Under the pieces are notes generated by a model, which saw only the letters and a program-made list of their open reading frames with translations, ran no database searches and was not told where the DNA came from. Made by a program: the position numbers and the translations under genes. From NCBI RefSeq assembly GCF_014837175.1, contig NZ_JACYFR010000003.1, forward strand, positions 186,001-250,000: DNA of 64,000 nucleotides, given 5' to 3'. Source of the stretch: Cellulomonas sp. JH27-2. Lineage in GTDB: Bacteria > Actinomycetota > Actinomycetes > Actinomycetales > Cellulomonadaceae. This document shows, one piece after another, positions 36,509 to 46,347 of the stretch (the first letter of the stretch is position 1; each line of letters begins with the position of its first letter).

Positions 36509-38038
36509 ATGATCATCGCCGGAGTAGGACTGTCCGTCCTCGCCGTCGTCCTCGTCGGCATCATCGTCGCCCGCAAGATCGACGGCGACAGCGCCAACTA
36601 CCTCGTCGCCGGCCGCCGACTGGGCGTGCCGCTCGTCGCCGCGACCCTGATGGCGTCGGCCGTCGACTCCAACGCGACGGTCGGGAACACCGACCTCTCG
36701 TCGGCGTTCGGGTTCTGGTCCGGCGCCTCGCTCGCGATCGGCCTGGCCGTCTGCCTGTTCCTCACCGGCCTGTTCCTGGCCAAGCCCATGAACCGGCTCA
36801 AGCTGTTCACGCTCGCCGACTTCTACCGCGCGCGCTACAGCCGCGGCGTCGAGATCACGGCGTCCGTCTTCATGATCTTCGCGTTCGCCATCCTCATGGC
36901 CGGCAACCTCGTGGCCTGCGGGTTCCTGCTCGAGAAGTTCATCGGCATCCCGTACTGGTCAGGCGTCGTGATCGCCGTCGTGCTCGTCCTCGTCTACACG
37001 ATCGCGGGCGGCATGTTCTCCGACGCGTACACCGCCGCGGTGCAGATCACGATCACCGGCTGCGCGACGGTCGGGCTGCTGTGGTGGGTGGGCGCGACGT
37101 ACGGCTTCCACATCGAGCCCGGCATGGGCCCCTTCGACACCGAGCAGCTCACGTCGACGTCGGCCGGTGCGCCGATCAACTGGGCGACGCTGGTCGCGCT
37201 CGGCATCGGCGACATCGTCGCCATCGACTTCATGCAGCGGATCTTCGCCGCGAAGAACCCGACCATCGCGCGGCGCGCGTGCTTCACCGGCGCTGCGGGC
37301 ACGTTCGCGATCGGCGTCGCGTACGCGATGGTCGCGCTCACCGCCGCCTCGGTGCTGGGGCTGTCGGCCGACGACGGTCCCGTGCTGTTCACCCTGCTCG
37401 ACGACTACGCGCCCCCGGGCCTGGCGATCCTGGTGCTGTCCGGCATCGTCGCCGCGTCGTTCTCCACCGCGTCCGGCGCGATCCTGGCGACGAGCGCCGT
37501 CGCCGTCCGCAACATCTTCGGCGTCCGTCGCATCGTCGACGAGCCCGGCGTCAAGGACCCGCTGCTGCGCTGGACCCGCGTCGCCATGTTCCCGATCGTC
37601 GGCGTCGGCATCGCGATCGCGCTCAAGGTCGCCCAGACCGGCATCCTGCTCACGCTCGCGTTCGACCTCATGCTCGCGTGCCTGCTCGTGCCGTTCATCC
37701 TGGGGCTGTTCTGGAAGCGCGGCGGCACGGCCGCGGCGTGGGCGGCGATGGGTGTCGGGTTCGTCGTCCGGGCCGGCCTGTTCGTCCTCACGCCGACGAT
37801 CTACGGCGTGCCCAACGACCTGGCGTACGTGAGCAACGACTGGGTCCACGCCTCGTTCGACGGGTGGCCCACGTTCTACGGGCTGGCCGCGTCGCTGCTC
37901 GCCTACCTCGTCGTCGCCGCGGTGCGCCCGCGGACCGTCTCCGAGGAGGCGTGGGTCATCACCGACACCGACGTCCCCGCGGACGCCGCGGCGGAGCCCG
38001 AGAGCGAGAGCGTCGAGGTGGCTGCCCCGGTCGCCTGA
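36509..38038 (+). CDS. Sodium:solute symporter (SSS family), probable urea/guanidine uptake
   Basis: This 509-residue carrier has about 13 membrane segments. SSS-family features include the N-terminal YLVAGRRLGVPLVAATLMASAVDS, FTLADFYRARYSR, and GIVAASFSTASGAILATSAVAVRN (with the Na-site Ser/Thr cluster of TM8). The acidic C-terminal tail is cytoplasmic. Bacterial relatives carry proline, pantothenate, sugars or urea. Shared operator sequence with the carboxylase operon argues that this one imports its substrate, urea, guanidine or a related compound. It is transcribed alone after the TetR gene. Confidence 0.86.
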   Translation: MIIAGVGLSVLAVVLVGIIVARKIDGDSANYLVAGRRLGVPLVAATLMASAVDSNATVGNTDLSSAFGFWSGASLAIGLAVCLFLTGLFLAKPMNRLKLFTLADFYRARYSRGVEITASVFMIFAFAILMAGNLVACGFLLEKFIGIPYWSGVVIAVVLVLVYTIAGGMFSDAYTAAVQITITGCATVGLLWWVGATYGFHIEPGMGPFDTEQLTSTSAGAPINWATLVALGIGDIVAIDFMQRIFAAKNPTIARRACFTGAAGTFAIGVAYAMVALTAASVLGLSADDGPVLFTLLDDYAPPGLAILVLSGIVAASFSTASGAILATSAVAVRNIFGVRRIVDEPGVKDPLLRWTRVAMFPIVGVGIAIALKVAQTGILLTLAFDLMLACLLVPFILGLFWKRGGTAAAWAAMGVGFVVRAGLFVLTPTIYGVPNDLAYVSNDWVHASFDGWPTFYGLAASLLAYLVVAAVRPRTVSEEAWVITDTDVPADAAAEPESESVEVAAPVA

Positions 38039-38273
38039 GGGGTCGCAGCTCGTTCTCGCGGAGCGCCCGTCGCCGTGTGTGGCGGGCGCTCCCGCGCGTC
38101 GTCGGGCACCTGTGCTCTCACGGACCGCGGCGCCGCGGTGTGCGGACTTCGTTACGGCGGCGGCCCGCGTGAGGAACGGCGGTGCAACACCCGCTTCGTA
38201 GCGTCGTGCTCGGCAGCGTGGGTGCGCGGCCTTGTCGTCGTCGGCCTCGACCGACCGGGACCTGGGAGGGCAC

Positions 38274-41200
38274 GTGGGGACGTCGGCCCGCTCCGTGTGC
38301 TCGTACTGCGGTGTCGGGTGCGGGGTGGTCATCGACGTGGCCGTCGGGCCGGACGGTCGTCGTCGGGCCCTGAAGGTCACCGGCGACAAGGCGCACCCCG
38401 CCAACGCGGGGCGCCTGTGCACCAAGGGCGCGACGCACGCCGACCTGCTCGCGGCGCCCGGACGCCTGACGACAGCGCTCGTGCGGCCCGAGCGGGGTGC
38501 GGACCCCGTCGCCGTGCCGGTCGACGAGGCCGTCGCCGACGTCGCCGCCCGGCTGCGCGCGATCGTCGACGAGCACGGGCCGGACGCCGTCGCGCTGTAC
38601 GTGTCCGGGCAGATGTCGATCGAGGCGCAGTACCTGGCCAACAAGCTGGCCAAGGGGTTCCTGCGCACCCAGTTCATCGAGTCCAACTCGCGGCTGTGCA
38701 TGGCCAGCGCGGGGTCGGGCTACAAGCTCTCGCTGGGGGCTGACGGGCCGCCGGGGTCGTACGACGACCTCGACCACGCCGACGTCTTCCTCGTCACCGG
38801 CGCCAACATGGCCGACTGCCACCCCATCCTGTTCCTGCGGATGATGGACCGCGTCAAGGCCGGCGCCCGGCTGATCGTCGTCGACCCTCGCCGCACCGCC
38901 ACCGCGGACAAGGCGGACCTCTTCCTGCAGCTGCGGCCCGGCACCGACCTGGCCCTGCTCAACGGGCTGCTGCACCTGCTGGTCGAGGGCGGCTGGGTGG
39001 ACCAGGAGTTCGTCGAGCAGCACACCGATGGCTGGGACGCGATGCTCCCGTTCCTGGCCGACTACCCGCCGGACGTCGTCGCCGCCATCACGGGCGTCGC
39101 GGCCGACGACCTGCGCACCGCCGCCCGCTGGATCGGCGAGGCCGGCGCGTGGACGAGCTGCTGGACCATGGGCCTCAACCAGTCCGTGCACGGGACGTGG
39201 AACACGAACGCCCTGGTCAACCTGCACCTCGCGACGGGTGCGATCTGCCGGCCCGGCGCCGGGCCGTTCTCCCTGACCGGCCAGCCCAACGCCATGGGCG
39301 GGCGGGAGATGGGCTACATGGGGCCGGGGCTGCCGGGGCAGCGGTCGGTGCTCGTCGAGCGGGACCGGACGTTCGTCGAGGAGCTGTGGAGGCTGCCCGC
39401 CGGCACGTTGCGGACCGAGTCCGGCGCCGGGACCGTGGACATGTTCGAGCGGATGGCCGGCGGGCAGATCAAGGCCGCGTGGATCATCTGCACCAACCCC
39501 GTCGCGTCCGTCGGGAACCGGTCGACCGTCGTGCGGGCGCTGCAGGCCGCCGAGCTCGTCGTGACCCAGGACGTCTACGAGGTCACCGAGACCAACGCGT
39601 ACGCGGACGTCGTGCTGCCCGCGACCCTGTGGGCGGAGTCCGACGGCGTCATGATCAACTCCGAACGCAACCTGACCCTGGTGCCGGGCGTGCTCGACGC
39701 ACCCGGCTCCGCGACCCCCGACTGGCGGCTGATCGCGCAGGTCGCGTGCGCGCTGGGGTTCGCAGATGCTTTCACGTACGCCTCCGCGCAGGAGGTGTTC
39801 GACGAGCTGCGGTCCGCCTGGAACCCCGTCACCGGCTGGGACCTGCGCGGTGTCGACCACGACCGGCTGCGGGCCGGACCCGCGCAGTGGCCGTGCCCGC
39901 CGGGCGCCGGTGACCGCAACCCGATCCGGTACCTCAACGACGGCGTCAGCCAGGCGCTGCTCGTCGACGACGCCGGCCGCCAGCCGCGCCTCGCGTTCCC
40001 GACCCCGTCCGGCCGCGCGCAGTTCCTGGCGCGTCCGCACCTTCCCGCGGCCGAGCTGCCCGACGACGACTTCCCGCTGGTGCTCTCGACCGGGCGCGTC
40101 CAGCACCAGTGGCACACGCTCACCAAGACGGGCAAGGTCGCCAAGCTCAACAAGCTGGCGCCCGGGCCGTTCGTCGAGGTGCACCCGTCGGACGCCGACA
40201 CCCTGGGGATCGCCGAGGGGGACCGGGTGGAGATCGCCTCGCGCCGCGGGCGGGCCGTTCTGCCCGCGGTCGTCACCGAGCGCGTGCAGCCCGGGTGCGC
40301 GTTCGCGCCCTTCCACTGGGCCGACGTCTTCGGCGACGACCTGGCCGTCAACGCCGTGACCAGCGACGCCGTCGACCCGATCTCCTTCCAACCCGAGCTC
40401 AAGGTGTGCGCCGTCGCGCTGACCCGGGTCGGCGGGCCGGCGGACACTGCGGAGCCGAGCGGCGCCGGGACCTCATCGGCGACGTCGCTCTCCGCGGACC
40501 TCGCCGAGGTGGGGGACCTGGGCGGGGCGGGTGGCGGAGCGGAAGGCCAGACGGCCCCGGGCGCCGACCGGCTCGAGGCCGTGACGCTGCTGGCGCGCGC
40601 GTTCGGGGTCTCGGGGCTCGCACCACCCACCCTCGACGCGCCCCAGCAGGCGTACCTCGCGGGCATGCTGGCGGGGATCGCCACGTCCCCCGGTGCGGGT
40701 GTGCCGTTCCTGCCCGAGCGGGCGCCGTTCGACCGGGTCACCGGGATGTGGGTGGACGGGATGCTCGCGGGCGTGTTCGCCCGCGTCGGGGGCGGAGCGT
40801 CTCCTGCACCGGGCGCGGTGCCGGCGTCCACGTCGTCGCACCCCTCGGACGTGCCGGGGGTCGGTGCGGCGGTCGAGGAGTCCACCCGGCCCGTCGTCGT
40901 GCTGTGGGCGTCGCAGACCGGGAACGCGGAGCAGGTCGCCGAGCAGGCCGGTGCGCTGCTGGGCGCGACGCACCCGGTGACCGTCGCGGAGCTCGACGCC
41001 GCGGGCGTGGGCGCGCTGACCGGCGGCGCGGACCTGGTGGTCGTGACCAGCACGTTCGGCGACGGCGACTCACCCGACAACGGCACCGAGTTCTGGGCGG
41101 CACTGCAGGCGGACGCCGTGCGGGTGTCCGATGGCCTGCGCTTCGCCGTCATCGCGCTCGGCGACTCGAGCTACGCGGACTTCTGCGGGTTCGGCCGCCG

Positions 41201-42560
41201 CGTCGATGAGCGGCTCGCGGAGCTGGGGGCGACGCGCCTGCTGGCCCGCCAGGACTGCGAGCCCGACTTCGAGGAACCGGCTGCGGCGTGGCTCGACGCG
41301 CTCGCAGCCGCGCTCGCGCCCCAGGTGTCCGCCGATCACCAACCAGCCGCACCTGTGACAGAAGTGGACGAGAGGGACGACCGATCCGACTCAGATGGTG
41401 ACACCCGTCCCAAGAGCGGCTCCCTGGCGGCGACGGCAGCGACCGGCGCGACCCGTGCCCGGCCCCAGCCCGCGACGCTCGTCGGGAACCGGCTGCTGTC
41501 GGCGCCGGGGTCGGCCAAGGAGGTGCGCCGCTTCACGTTCGAGGTCGACGCCCGGCTCGCCTACGAACCGGGCGACGCGCTGGGGGTCTGGCCCACCAAC
41601 GCCCCGCATCTCGTCGCCGAGTGGTTGGGCGTCAGCGGGCTGTCCGGCGACGAGGAGGTGCTCGTCGGGTCGCGCACCATGCCCTTCGCGCAGGCGCTCG
41701 CCTCCCACCTCGACATCACGCGCATCGGCAACGACCTGCTGGAGCTGGCCCTCGAGCGCACCGACGACCGCGCGCTCAAGGCCCTGCTACGACCCGGCAA
41801 CCGGCACGCGCTCGAGGCCTGGCAGTGGGGCCGGCAGCTCCCCGACGTGCTGGCCGGGCTGCCGCTGCGCCTGTCCGCGCAGGAGTGGGCCGACACGCTG
41901 CGGCCGCTCCAGCCGCGGCTGTACTCGATCTCGTCGAGCCCGCTCGTCGACCCCTGCGAGGTGAGCGTCACCGTCTCGGTGGTGCGCTACAACGGCCCGA
42001 CGGGGATCGCGCGGTCCGGTGTCGCCTCCGGGCACCTGGCCGCCGCCGAGCCGGGGACGCAGGTGCCCGCGTTCGTGCAGCGCTCGCGGCACTTCCGGCC
42101 CCCGGCGGCGTCGGACGTGCCGGCCATCATGGTCGGCCCGGGGACGGGGGTGGCGCCGTTCGTCGGCTTCCTCGACCATCGTCGGGTGCTGGGCCACGAG
42201 GGGCGCAACTGGCTGCTGTTCGGCGAGCAGCGCGAGGCCACCGACCACTTCTATCGCTCCGAGCTCACCGACCTGCACCGGCACGGCACCCTGACCCGGC
42301 TCGACACCGCGTTCTCGCGGGACCGCCGCGAGAAGGTCTACGTGCAGCACCGGATGGTCGAGCACGGTGCCCAGGTGTGGGACTGGCTGCAGGACGGCGC
42401 GCACTTCTACGTGTGCGGCGACGCGAGCCGGATGGCGCGGGACGTGGACGCGGCGCTGCGCGAGATCGCCGTGGCGCACGGTCGGCTGACGCCCGAGGAG
42501 GCCGGGGCATACGTCCGTCGTCTGTCGTCGGAGGGTCGGTACGCGCGTGACGTGTACTGA
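38274..42560 (+). CDS. Assimilatory nitrate reductase fused to a CysJ-like diflavin reductase
   Basis: This 1,428-residue cytoplasmic enzyme is predicted to reduce nitrate to nitrite with NAD(P)H in a single chain. The catalytic part (about 1-725) has a 4Fe-4S site (Cys9, 12, 16 and 49), the molybdenum ligand Cys142 in NSRLCMASA and a molydopterin dinucleotide-binding C-terminal domain. A linker of about 145 residues rich in Gly, Ala and Glu leads to a flavodoxin domain (about 870-1015; [11 protein letters not shown]), a second linker, then an FAD/NAD(P)H module like sulfite reductase flavoprotein (about 1060-1428; [18 protein letters not shown], terminal RYARDVY). GTG 38274 with GGGAGGG upstream is preferred over TTG 38232. 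No nitrite reductase is nearby. Confidence 0.92.
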   Translation: MGTSARSVCSYCGVGCGVVIDVAVGPDGRRRALKVTGDKAHPANAGRLCTKGATHADLLAAPGRLTTALVRPERGADPVAVPVDEAVADVAARLRAIVDEHGPDAVALYVSGQMSIEAQYLANKLAKGFLRTQFIESNSRLCMASAGSGYKLSLGADGPPGSYDDLDHADVFLVTGANMADCHPILFLRMMDRVKAGARLIVVDPRRTATADKADLFLQLRPGTDLALLNGLLHLLVEGGWVDQEFVEQHTDGWDAMLPFLADYPPDVVAAITGVAADDLRTAARWIGEAGAWTSCWTMGLNQSVHGTWNTNALVNLHLATGAICRPGAGPFSLTGQPNAMGGREMGYMGPGLPGQRSVLVERDRTFVEELWRLPAGTLRTESGAGTVDMFERMAGGQIKAAWIICTNPVASVGNRSTVVRALQAAELVVTQDVYEVTETNAYADVVLPATLWAESDGVMINSERNLTLVPGVLDAPGSATPDWRLIAQVACALGFADAFTYASAQEVFDELRSAWNPVTGWDLRGVDHDRLRAGPAQWPCPPGAGDRNPIRYLNDGVSQALLVDDAGRQPRLAFPTPSGRAQFLARPHLPAAELPDDDFPLVLSTGRVQHQWHTLTKTGKVAKLNKLAPGPFVEVHPSDADTLGIAEGDRVEIASRRGRAVLPAVVTERVQPGCAFAPFHWADVFGDDLAVNAVTSDAVDPISFQPELKVCAVALTRVGGPADTAEPSGAGTSSATSLSADLAEVGDLGGAGGGAEGQTAPGADRLEAVTLLARAFGVSGLAPPTLDAPQQAYLAGMLAGIATSPGAGVPFLPERAPFDRVTGMWVDGMLAGVFARVGGGASPAPGAVPASTSSHPSDVPGVGAAVEESTRPVVVLWASQTGNAEQVAEQAGALLGATHPVTVAELDAAGVGALTGGADLVVVTSTFGDGDSPDNGTEFWAALQADAVRVSDGLRFAVIALGDSSYADFCGFGRRVDERLAELGATRLLARQDCEPDFEEPAAAWLDALAAALAPQVSADHQPAAPVTEVDERDDRSDSDGDTRPKSGSLAATAATGATRARPQPATLVGNRLLSAPGSAKEVRRFTFEVDARLAYEPGDALGVWPTNAPHLVAEWLGVSGLSGDEEVLVGSRTMPFAQALASHLDITRIGNDLLELALERTDDRALKALLRPGNRHALEAWQWGRQLPDVLAGLPLRLSAQEWADTLRPLQPRLYSISSSPLVDPCEVSVTVSVVRYNGPTGIARSGVASGHLAAAEPGTQVPAFVQRSRHFRPPAASDVPAIMVGPGTGVAPFVGFLDHRRVLGHEGRNWLLFGEQREATDHFYRSELTDLHRHGTLTRLDTAFSRDRREKVYVQHRMVEHGAQVWDWLQDGAHFYVCGDASRMARDVDAALREIAVAHGRLTPEEAGAYVRRLSSEGRYARDVY
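41346..41369 (+). repeat. Short interspersed repeat inside the nitrate reductase linker
   Basis: The copy starts GCCGCACCTGTGACAGAAGT. It resembles both arms of the inverted repeat at 44018-44096 and encodes AAPVTEVD between the flavodoxin and FAD modules (about residue 1025). Confidence 0.6.
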
Positions 42561-42590
42561 CGTCGCGGGCCGCGCCGCTAGCGTGGGTCC

Positions 42591-43097
42591 GTGAGCTCAG
42601 CCGACGTCCTGATCCGTCCCGCGCTGCCCGCCGACGTGCGGGCCATCCGCTCGCTGGTGGAGCCGTACGCCGACCGCCGCATCCTCCTGGCCAAGGAATG
42701 GGTCGGGTACTACGAGGCCGTGCAGGAGTTCCTGGTCGCGGAGGTCGACGGCGTCGTCGTCGGCTGCGGCGCGCTGCACGTCATGTGGGACGACCTGGCC
42801 GAGATCCGCACGCTCGCCGTCGACGCGTCCGTGCGCGGCAAGCGGGTGGGACACGCGCTGCTGGACGGCTTGATGGCGCGGGCGCGGTCGTTGGGGCTCG
42901 GGCGGCTGTTCTGCCTGACGTTCGAGGTCGACTTCTTCGTCGGGCACGGCTTCCACGAGATCGAGGGGACGCCCGTCACGCCCGACGTCTACGCCGAGCT
43001 GCTGCGCTCGCACGACGACGGCGTCGCCGAGTTCCTGGACCTCGCCCGCGTGAAGCCCAACACCCTCGGCAACACCCGCATGCTCATCGAGCTGTAG
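42591..43097 (+). CDS. argA: Amino-acid N-acetyltransferase (ArgA-like GNAT)
   Basis: This 168-residue GNAT protein resembles the short actinobacterial N-acetylglutamate synthase (Mycobacterium ArgA type), which acetylates glutamate for arginine synthesis. Matching segments are LIRPALPADVRAIRSLVEPYADRRILL, VGCGALHVMWDDLAEIRTLAVD, the acetyl-CoA loop VRGKRVGHALL and the C-terminal CLTFEVDFFVGHGFHEI. The start is GTG 42591. It follows the nitrate reductase by 30 bp, so co-transcription with nitrogen assimilation is possible. Other GNAT acetyltransferase activities cannot be excluded. Confidence 0.82.
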   Translation: MSSADVLIRPALPADVRAIRSLVEPYADRRILLAKEWVGYYEAVQEFLVAEVDGVVVGCGALHVMWDDLAEIRTLAVDASVRGKRVGHALLDGLMARARSLGLGRLFCLTFEVDFFVGHGFHEIEGTPVTPDVYAELLRSHDDGVAEFLDLARVKPNTLGNTRMLIEL

Positions 43098-43122
43098 CCC
43101 GCACGCGCCCGGGCGGTGCGGG
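43098..43122. terminator. Terminator filling the argA-mutY gap
   Basis: CCCGCAC and GTGCGGG form a 7-bp stem with an 11-base GC-rich loop. The hairpin exactly fills the 25-bp space between the two convergent stop codons. Confidence 0.7.
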
Positions 43123-44106
43123 TCAGTGCGGGAGGGCGTACGTCGGTTCGGCGTCATCCGTCGGTGGGGTCGGTGCCGTGATCAGGCCGTCGGCCAGCAG
43201 CGAGTCCAGGCAGCGCCGCCGCTGGGCGGCGTCCGGCCAGACCTCGTCGACCACGTGCCGGGGGACCGGGCCGACGGCGTCGCGCAGCAGCGCCATGATG
43301 CGGCCGCGGACCTGCCGGTCGGTGCCCGCCCACGCCTGGGTGCGGCGGCGGTGCGCGTGCGCGTCGACGGGCCGGCCCGCCGCGAGCCACCGGCACGACG
43401 AGCGCAGCGGGCACCGCTCGCACGCCGGCGTCCGGGCCGTGCACACCAGGGCCCCGAGCTCCATCGACGCGGCGGCCCAGCGCGCCGCGTCGCCGTCGGA
43501 CGCCGGGACGAGCGCGGCCGCGCGGCGGACCTCCCCGGCGGTGAGGGACGGCGCAGGCAACGCCTCGCCGCCGACCGCGCGCGCCAGCACGCGCCGCACG
43601 TTGGTGTCGAGCACCACCGCACGCCGCCCGAACGCGAACGCCCGCACCGCGGCGGCGGTGTACGAGCCGATGCCCGGGAGCGCCAGCAGCGCAGCCTCGT
43701 CGTCGGGCACCGCCCCACCGTGACGCTCGACGATCGCTCGCGCGCACTCCTGCAGCCGCAGCGCCCGGCGCGGGTAGCCGAGCCGGTCCCACGCGCGCAG
43801 CACGTCCGCGGTGGGCGCGGCGGCCAGGTCGGCCGGGGTCGGCCACGCCCGCATCCAGGCGCGCCACGCGGGTTCGACGCGCACCACCGGCGTCTGCTGC
43901 AGCATCACCTCGCTGACCAGCACGCCCCACGGGGTGCGGTCGGGGGCTCGCCACGGCAGGTCCCGCGCGTGCTCGTCGAACCAAGCGACGACCCGGACGA
44001 CGGTGTCAGCGCCGGAACCCGCCGCACCTGTGACTGGAGTCGACTCGTGGGGCCCGTCGGCATCCCAGGAGTGCACTTCTGTCACAAGTGCGGCGGGAAT
44101 CGTCAT
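43123..44106 (-). CDS. mutY: A/G-specific adenine glycosylase
   Basis: MutY removes adenine mispaired with 8-oxoguanine. The protein shows LPWRAPDRTPWGVLVSEVMLQQT (with the conserved Glu), the helix-hairpin-helix ALPGIGSYTAAAVRAFAF followed by the catalytic Asp in VVLDTNVRRV, and the 4Fe-4S cysteine set C-x6-C-x2-C-x5-C (VCTARTPACERCPLRSSC). The C-terminal NUDIX-like domain is absent or replaced by a short winged-helix-like tail. The open frame gives 327 residues from ATG 44106, but the first 30 codons overlap an imperfect inverted repeat and do not match the family, so translation may begin further in, near RVVAWFDEHARD. Confidence 0.9.
   Translation of the reverse strand: MTIPAALVTEVHSWDADGPHESTPVTGAAGSGADTVVRVVAWFDEHARDLPWRAPDRTPWGVLVSEVMLQQTPVVRVEPAWRAWMRAWPTPADLAAAPTADVLRAWDRLGYPRRALRLQECARAIVERHGGAVPDDEAALLALPGIGSYTAAAVRAFAFGRRAVVLDTNVRRVLARAVGGEALPAPSLTAGEVRRAAALVPASDGDAARWAAASMELGALVCTARTPACERCPLRSSCRWLAAGRPVDAHAHRRRTQAWAGTDRQVRGRIMALLRDAVGPVPRHVVDEVWPDAAQRRRCLDSLLADGLITAPTPPTDDAEPTYALPH
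44018..44096. repeat. Imperfect inverted repeat at the mutY start
   Basis: Arms 44018-44047 and 44067-44096 match in 25 of 30 positions after reversal. Each arm resembles the short repeat at 41346-41369 (consensus GCCGCACYTGTGACWGRAGT). It falls inside the 5' end of the mutY frame. Confidence 0.65.
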
Positions 44107-44219
44107 GGCCCGGAGGCTACCCGTACCCGGGCAGCGACGTGGTCGATCCGCGGCACGCCGAGGACGGTCGCGGTGCGGGCGCCGCGGCGCTCGTACCGTG
44201 AGGCCCGGGAGGTCGGGAC

Positions 44220-44837
44220 ATGGGTGAGGTCAGGGCGGGGCGACCGCTGCCGCAGAGCGTCTACTGGCGTCGGCGCCTGGTGGTGCTGGGCGTGCCGCTG
44301 GCGCTCGTGGTCCTGGTGGTCTGGCTGCTGGCCGGACGCGGGTCCGCCGACGAGCCGACGGCCGTCCCGAGCACGGCGAAGGCCACCACCAAGGCAGCGA
44401 AGCCGACGACGACGCCGAAGCCGTCGACCACGCAGACCGCGAGCTCCGCCGTCCCCGGCTGCGCGTCCCTCGACGTCGGACTGACGGCCGACGACACGTC
44501 CTACGCCGCGGGCGCCAACGTCCACCTCGTCGCCACCATCACCAACGCCGGCGACGTCGCCTGCCTGGTCGACGCCGGCACCAAGAACGCGACGCTCGTC
44601 ATCACGTCCGGCGCGGACCAGGTGTGGTCGAGCGCCGACTGTGCGGCGGCGTCTGCGAAGTCCAAGCCGTTGCTGCTCGCGCCGGGGGAGAAGAGCACGA
44701 CGAAGGTCACGTGGAAGCGGGTGCGCTCGGAGCCGGGCTGCCCGAAGAATCTGCCGGCCCCGAAGGCGGGCACGTACGCGGCGACCTACACCGTGGCCGA
44801 CGAGAACGCGGCGCCGGCGGTCTTCACGCTCAAGTGA
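44220..44837 (+). CDS. Membrane-anchored exported protein with Thr/Lys linker
   Basis: This 205-residue protein has a short cytoplasmic head, one membrane anchor (about 20-41, VVLGVPLALVVLVVWLLAG), a low-complexity Thr/Lys/Pro linker (about 45-78) and an extracellular beta-type domain (about 80-205) containing four cysteines and the segment NVHLVATITNAGDVACLVDAG. The domain is like a DUF4232 or Ig-like fold seen in actinobacterial envelope proteins. I do not recognise a function. It lies 28 bp from the convergent disA stop. Confidence 0.75.
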   Translation: MGEVRAGRPLPQSVYWRRRLVVLGVPLALVVLVVWLLAGRGSADEPTAVPSTAKATTKAAKPTTTPKPSTTQTASSAVPGCASLDVGLTADDTSYAAGANVHLVATITNAGDVACLVDAGTKNATLVITSGADQVWSSADCAAASAKSKPLLLAPGEKSTTKVTWKRVRSEPGCPKNLPAPKAGTYAATYTVADENAAPAVFTLK

Positions 44838-44864
44838 TCCCGCGCTGACCCGCTCAGACGCGAG

Positions 44865-45944
44865 TCAGACGTAGCGCTCGAGGATGCTCGACTCGGCGAG
44901 CCGGGACAGTCCCTCGCGGACCGCACGAGCGCGCTGCTCGCCGACGCCGTCGACGGCCATGAGGTCGTCGATGCCCGCAGCCAGCAGCTTCTGCAGCCCG
45001 CCGAAGTGCGCGACGAGCCGGTCGACGATGGTCCCCGGCAGGCGCGGCACCTTGGACAGGAGCCGGTAGCCGCGGGGTCCCGCGGCGGCGTCGAGCGCGT
45101 CGCCGCCGCCCGGCAGGCCGAGCACGCGTGCGATGTGCGCGATGTCGAGCAGCTCGGTGGAGTCGACCTCGGCGAGCGCGGCCTGCACGGACTCGATGTC
45201 GCGGCGGGAGGTGTCGACGTAGTCGCGGATGACGAGCTCACGGTCCGAGCCGACCCCGCCGACGAGCTCGTCGAGCTGGAGCGTGAGCAGACGCCCGTCG
45301 GTGCCGAGCTCCACGACGTAGCCCTCGATCTCCTCGGAGATGCGGCGCACCATCTCCAGGCGCTGCACCACGGACGACACGTCGCGCACGGTGACGAGGT
45401 CCTCGATCTCCAGCGCCGACAGCGTCCCGCTGACCTCGTCGAGCCGGGACTTGTACCGCTCGAGCGTGGCCAGGGCCTGGTTGGCGCGCGACAGGATGGT
45501 CGTCGAACCCTCGAGCACGTACCGCTGGTTGCCCACGTACAGGGCGATGATCTGCATCGACGCGGACACGGAGATGACCGGCAGGCCCGTCTGCTTCGCG
45601 ACGCGCTCGGCCGTGCGGTGGCGCGTGCCGGACTCGCTGGTCTCGATCGTCACGTCGGGCAGGAGCTGGACGGCGGCACGCACGATGCGGCTGACGTCCT
45701 GGTCCACCACGACGGCGCCGTCCATCTTGGCCAGCTCGCGCAGGCGGGTGGCGGAGAACTCCACGTCCAGCACGAACCCGCCGGAGCAGATGCTCTCCAC
45801 GACGGGGTCCATGCCGAGCACGATCAGAGCGCCCGTCCGCCCGCGCAGGATCCGCTCGAGGCCGTCGCGCAGCGCACCGCCTGGCGCCACGGCGGCCAGG
45901 GTCGACCGCAGCAGGTCGTCCGGGGTGTTCGGGATCGTCGCCAC
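44865..45944 (-). CDS. disA: DNA integrity scanning diadenylate cyclase
   Basis: DisA makes cyclic di-AMP from two ATP and scans DNA for branched structures, stopping synthesis at lesions. The 359-residue octamer subunit has a DAC domain (about 1-145) with the signature [11 protein letters not shown] (Asp75-Gly-Ala77) and [11 protein letters not shown] (Arg-His-Arg at 108-110), a helical linker and a C-terminal helix-hairpin-helix domain (about 295-359). Start is GTG 45944. The gene lies near radA, which fits the known partnership of DisA and RadA in actinobacteria, though six genes separate the start positions. Confidence 0.96.
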   Translation of the reverse strand: MATIPNTPDDLLRSTLAAVAPGGALRDGLERILRGRTGALIVLGMDPVVESICSGGFVLDVEFSATRLRELAKMDGAVVVDQDVSRIVRAAVQLLPDVTIETSESGTRHRTAERVAKQTGLPVISVSASMQIIALYVGNQRYVLEGSTTILSRANQALATLERYKSRLDEVSGTLSALEIEDLVTVRDVSSVVQRLEMVRRISEEIEGYVVELGTDGRLLTLQLDELVGGVGSDRELVIRDYVDTSRRDIESVQAALAEVDSTELLDIAHIARVLGLPGGGDALDAAAGPRGYRLLSKVPRLPGTIVDRLVAHFGGLQKLLAAGIDDLMAVDGVGEQRARAVREGLSRLAESSILERYV

Positions 45945-46125
45945 GCGTGCATCGTAACGAGCGGCGCAACGTCGTCCTTGCTCGACCCGCGGTCGCAGGT
46001 CCCGCGCCCTGAGCGGGGGCGTGCCTCGGCCGGGGTGCTCTCGCCGGGCACGACCGACTCAGGGGGCGCACCCTGGGAGGGCGCCGACCTTCCTGGGCGC
46101 ACGGCACCACGCAAGGACGACGGAC

Positions 46126-46308
46126 ATGAGCGAAGACACGACGAACAGCGGCACCGAGGGCGTTCTGGACGAGGGCCGCACGGCCCAGATCGTCGAGGGC
46201 GAGGTCTCCGACGGCGCCACGACCGGTGGGACGACCGACGTGCTCGACGAGGGCGAGACCGCCGACGTGGCGGAGTCGGGCCACGGGGAGCCGACGAAGG
46301 CCCCGTGA
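46126..46308 (+). CDS. Small acidic protein with a duplicated motif
   Basis: This 60-residue, very acidic protein (no Cys, no aromatic residue) has an internal duplication: GVLDEGRTAQIVEGE (about 12-26) and DVLDEGETADVAESG (about 38-52). It resembles small hydrophilic, probably disordered actinobacterial proteins of unknown function. The ATG follows AAGGACGACGG. Codon use is as GC-rich as its neighbours, which supports a real gene. It is convergent with a methyltransferase across a strong hairpin. Confidence 0.6.
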   Translation: MSEDTTNSGTEGVLDEGRTAQIVEGEVSDGATTGGTTDVLDEGETADVAESGHGEPTKAP

Positions 46309-46316
46309 CGAGCCAG

Positions 46317-46342
46317 CCGGCGCCCGCGCGGGCGGGCGCCGG
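46317..46342. terminator. Bidirectional terminator
   Basis: CCGGCGCCCGC (46317-46327) and GCGGGCGCCGG (46332-46342) form a perfect 11-bp stem with a 4-base loop. It lies between the small acidic protein stop and the methyltransferase stop. Confidence 0.8.
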
Positions 46343-46347
46343 TGCAC

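Noticed and set aside
38232..38273. TTG at 38232 as start of nitrate reductase
   Set aside because: No ribosome site precedes it and the extra 14 residues do not match the family; GTG 38274 has GGGAGGG just upstream.
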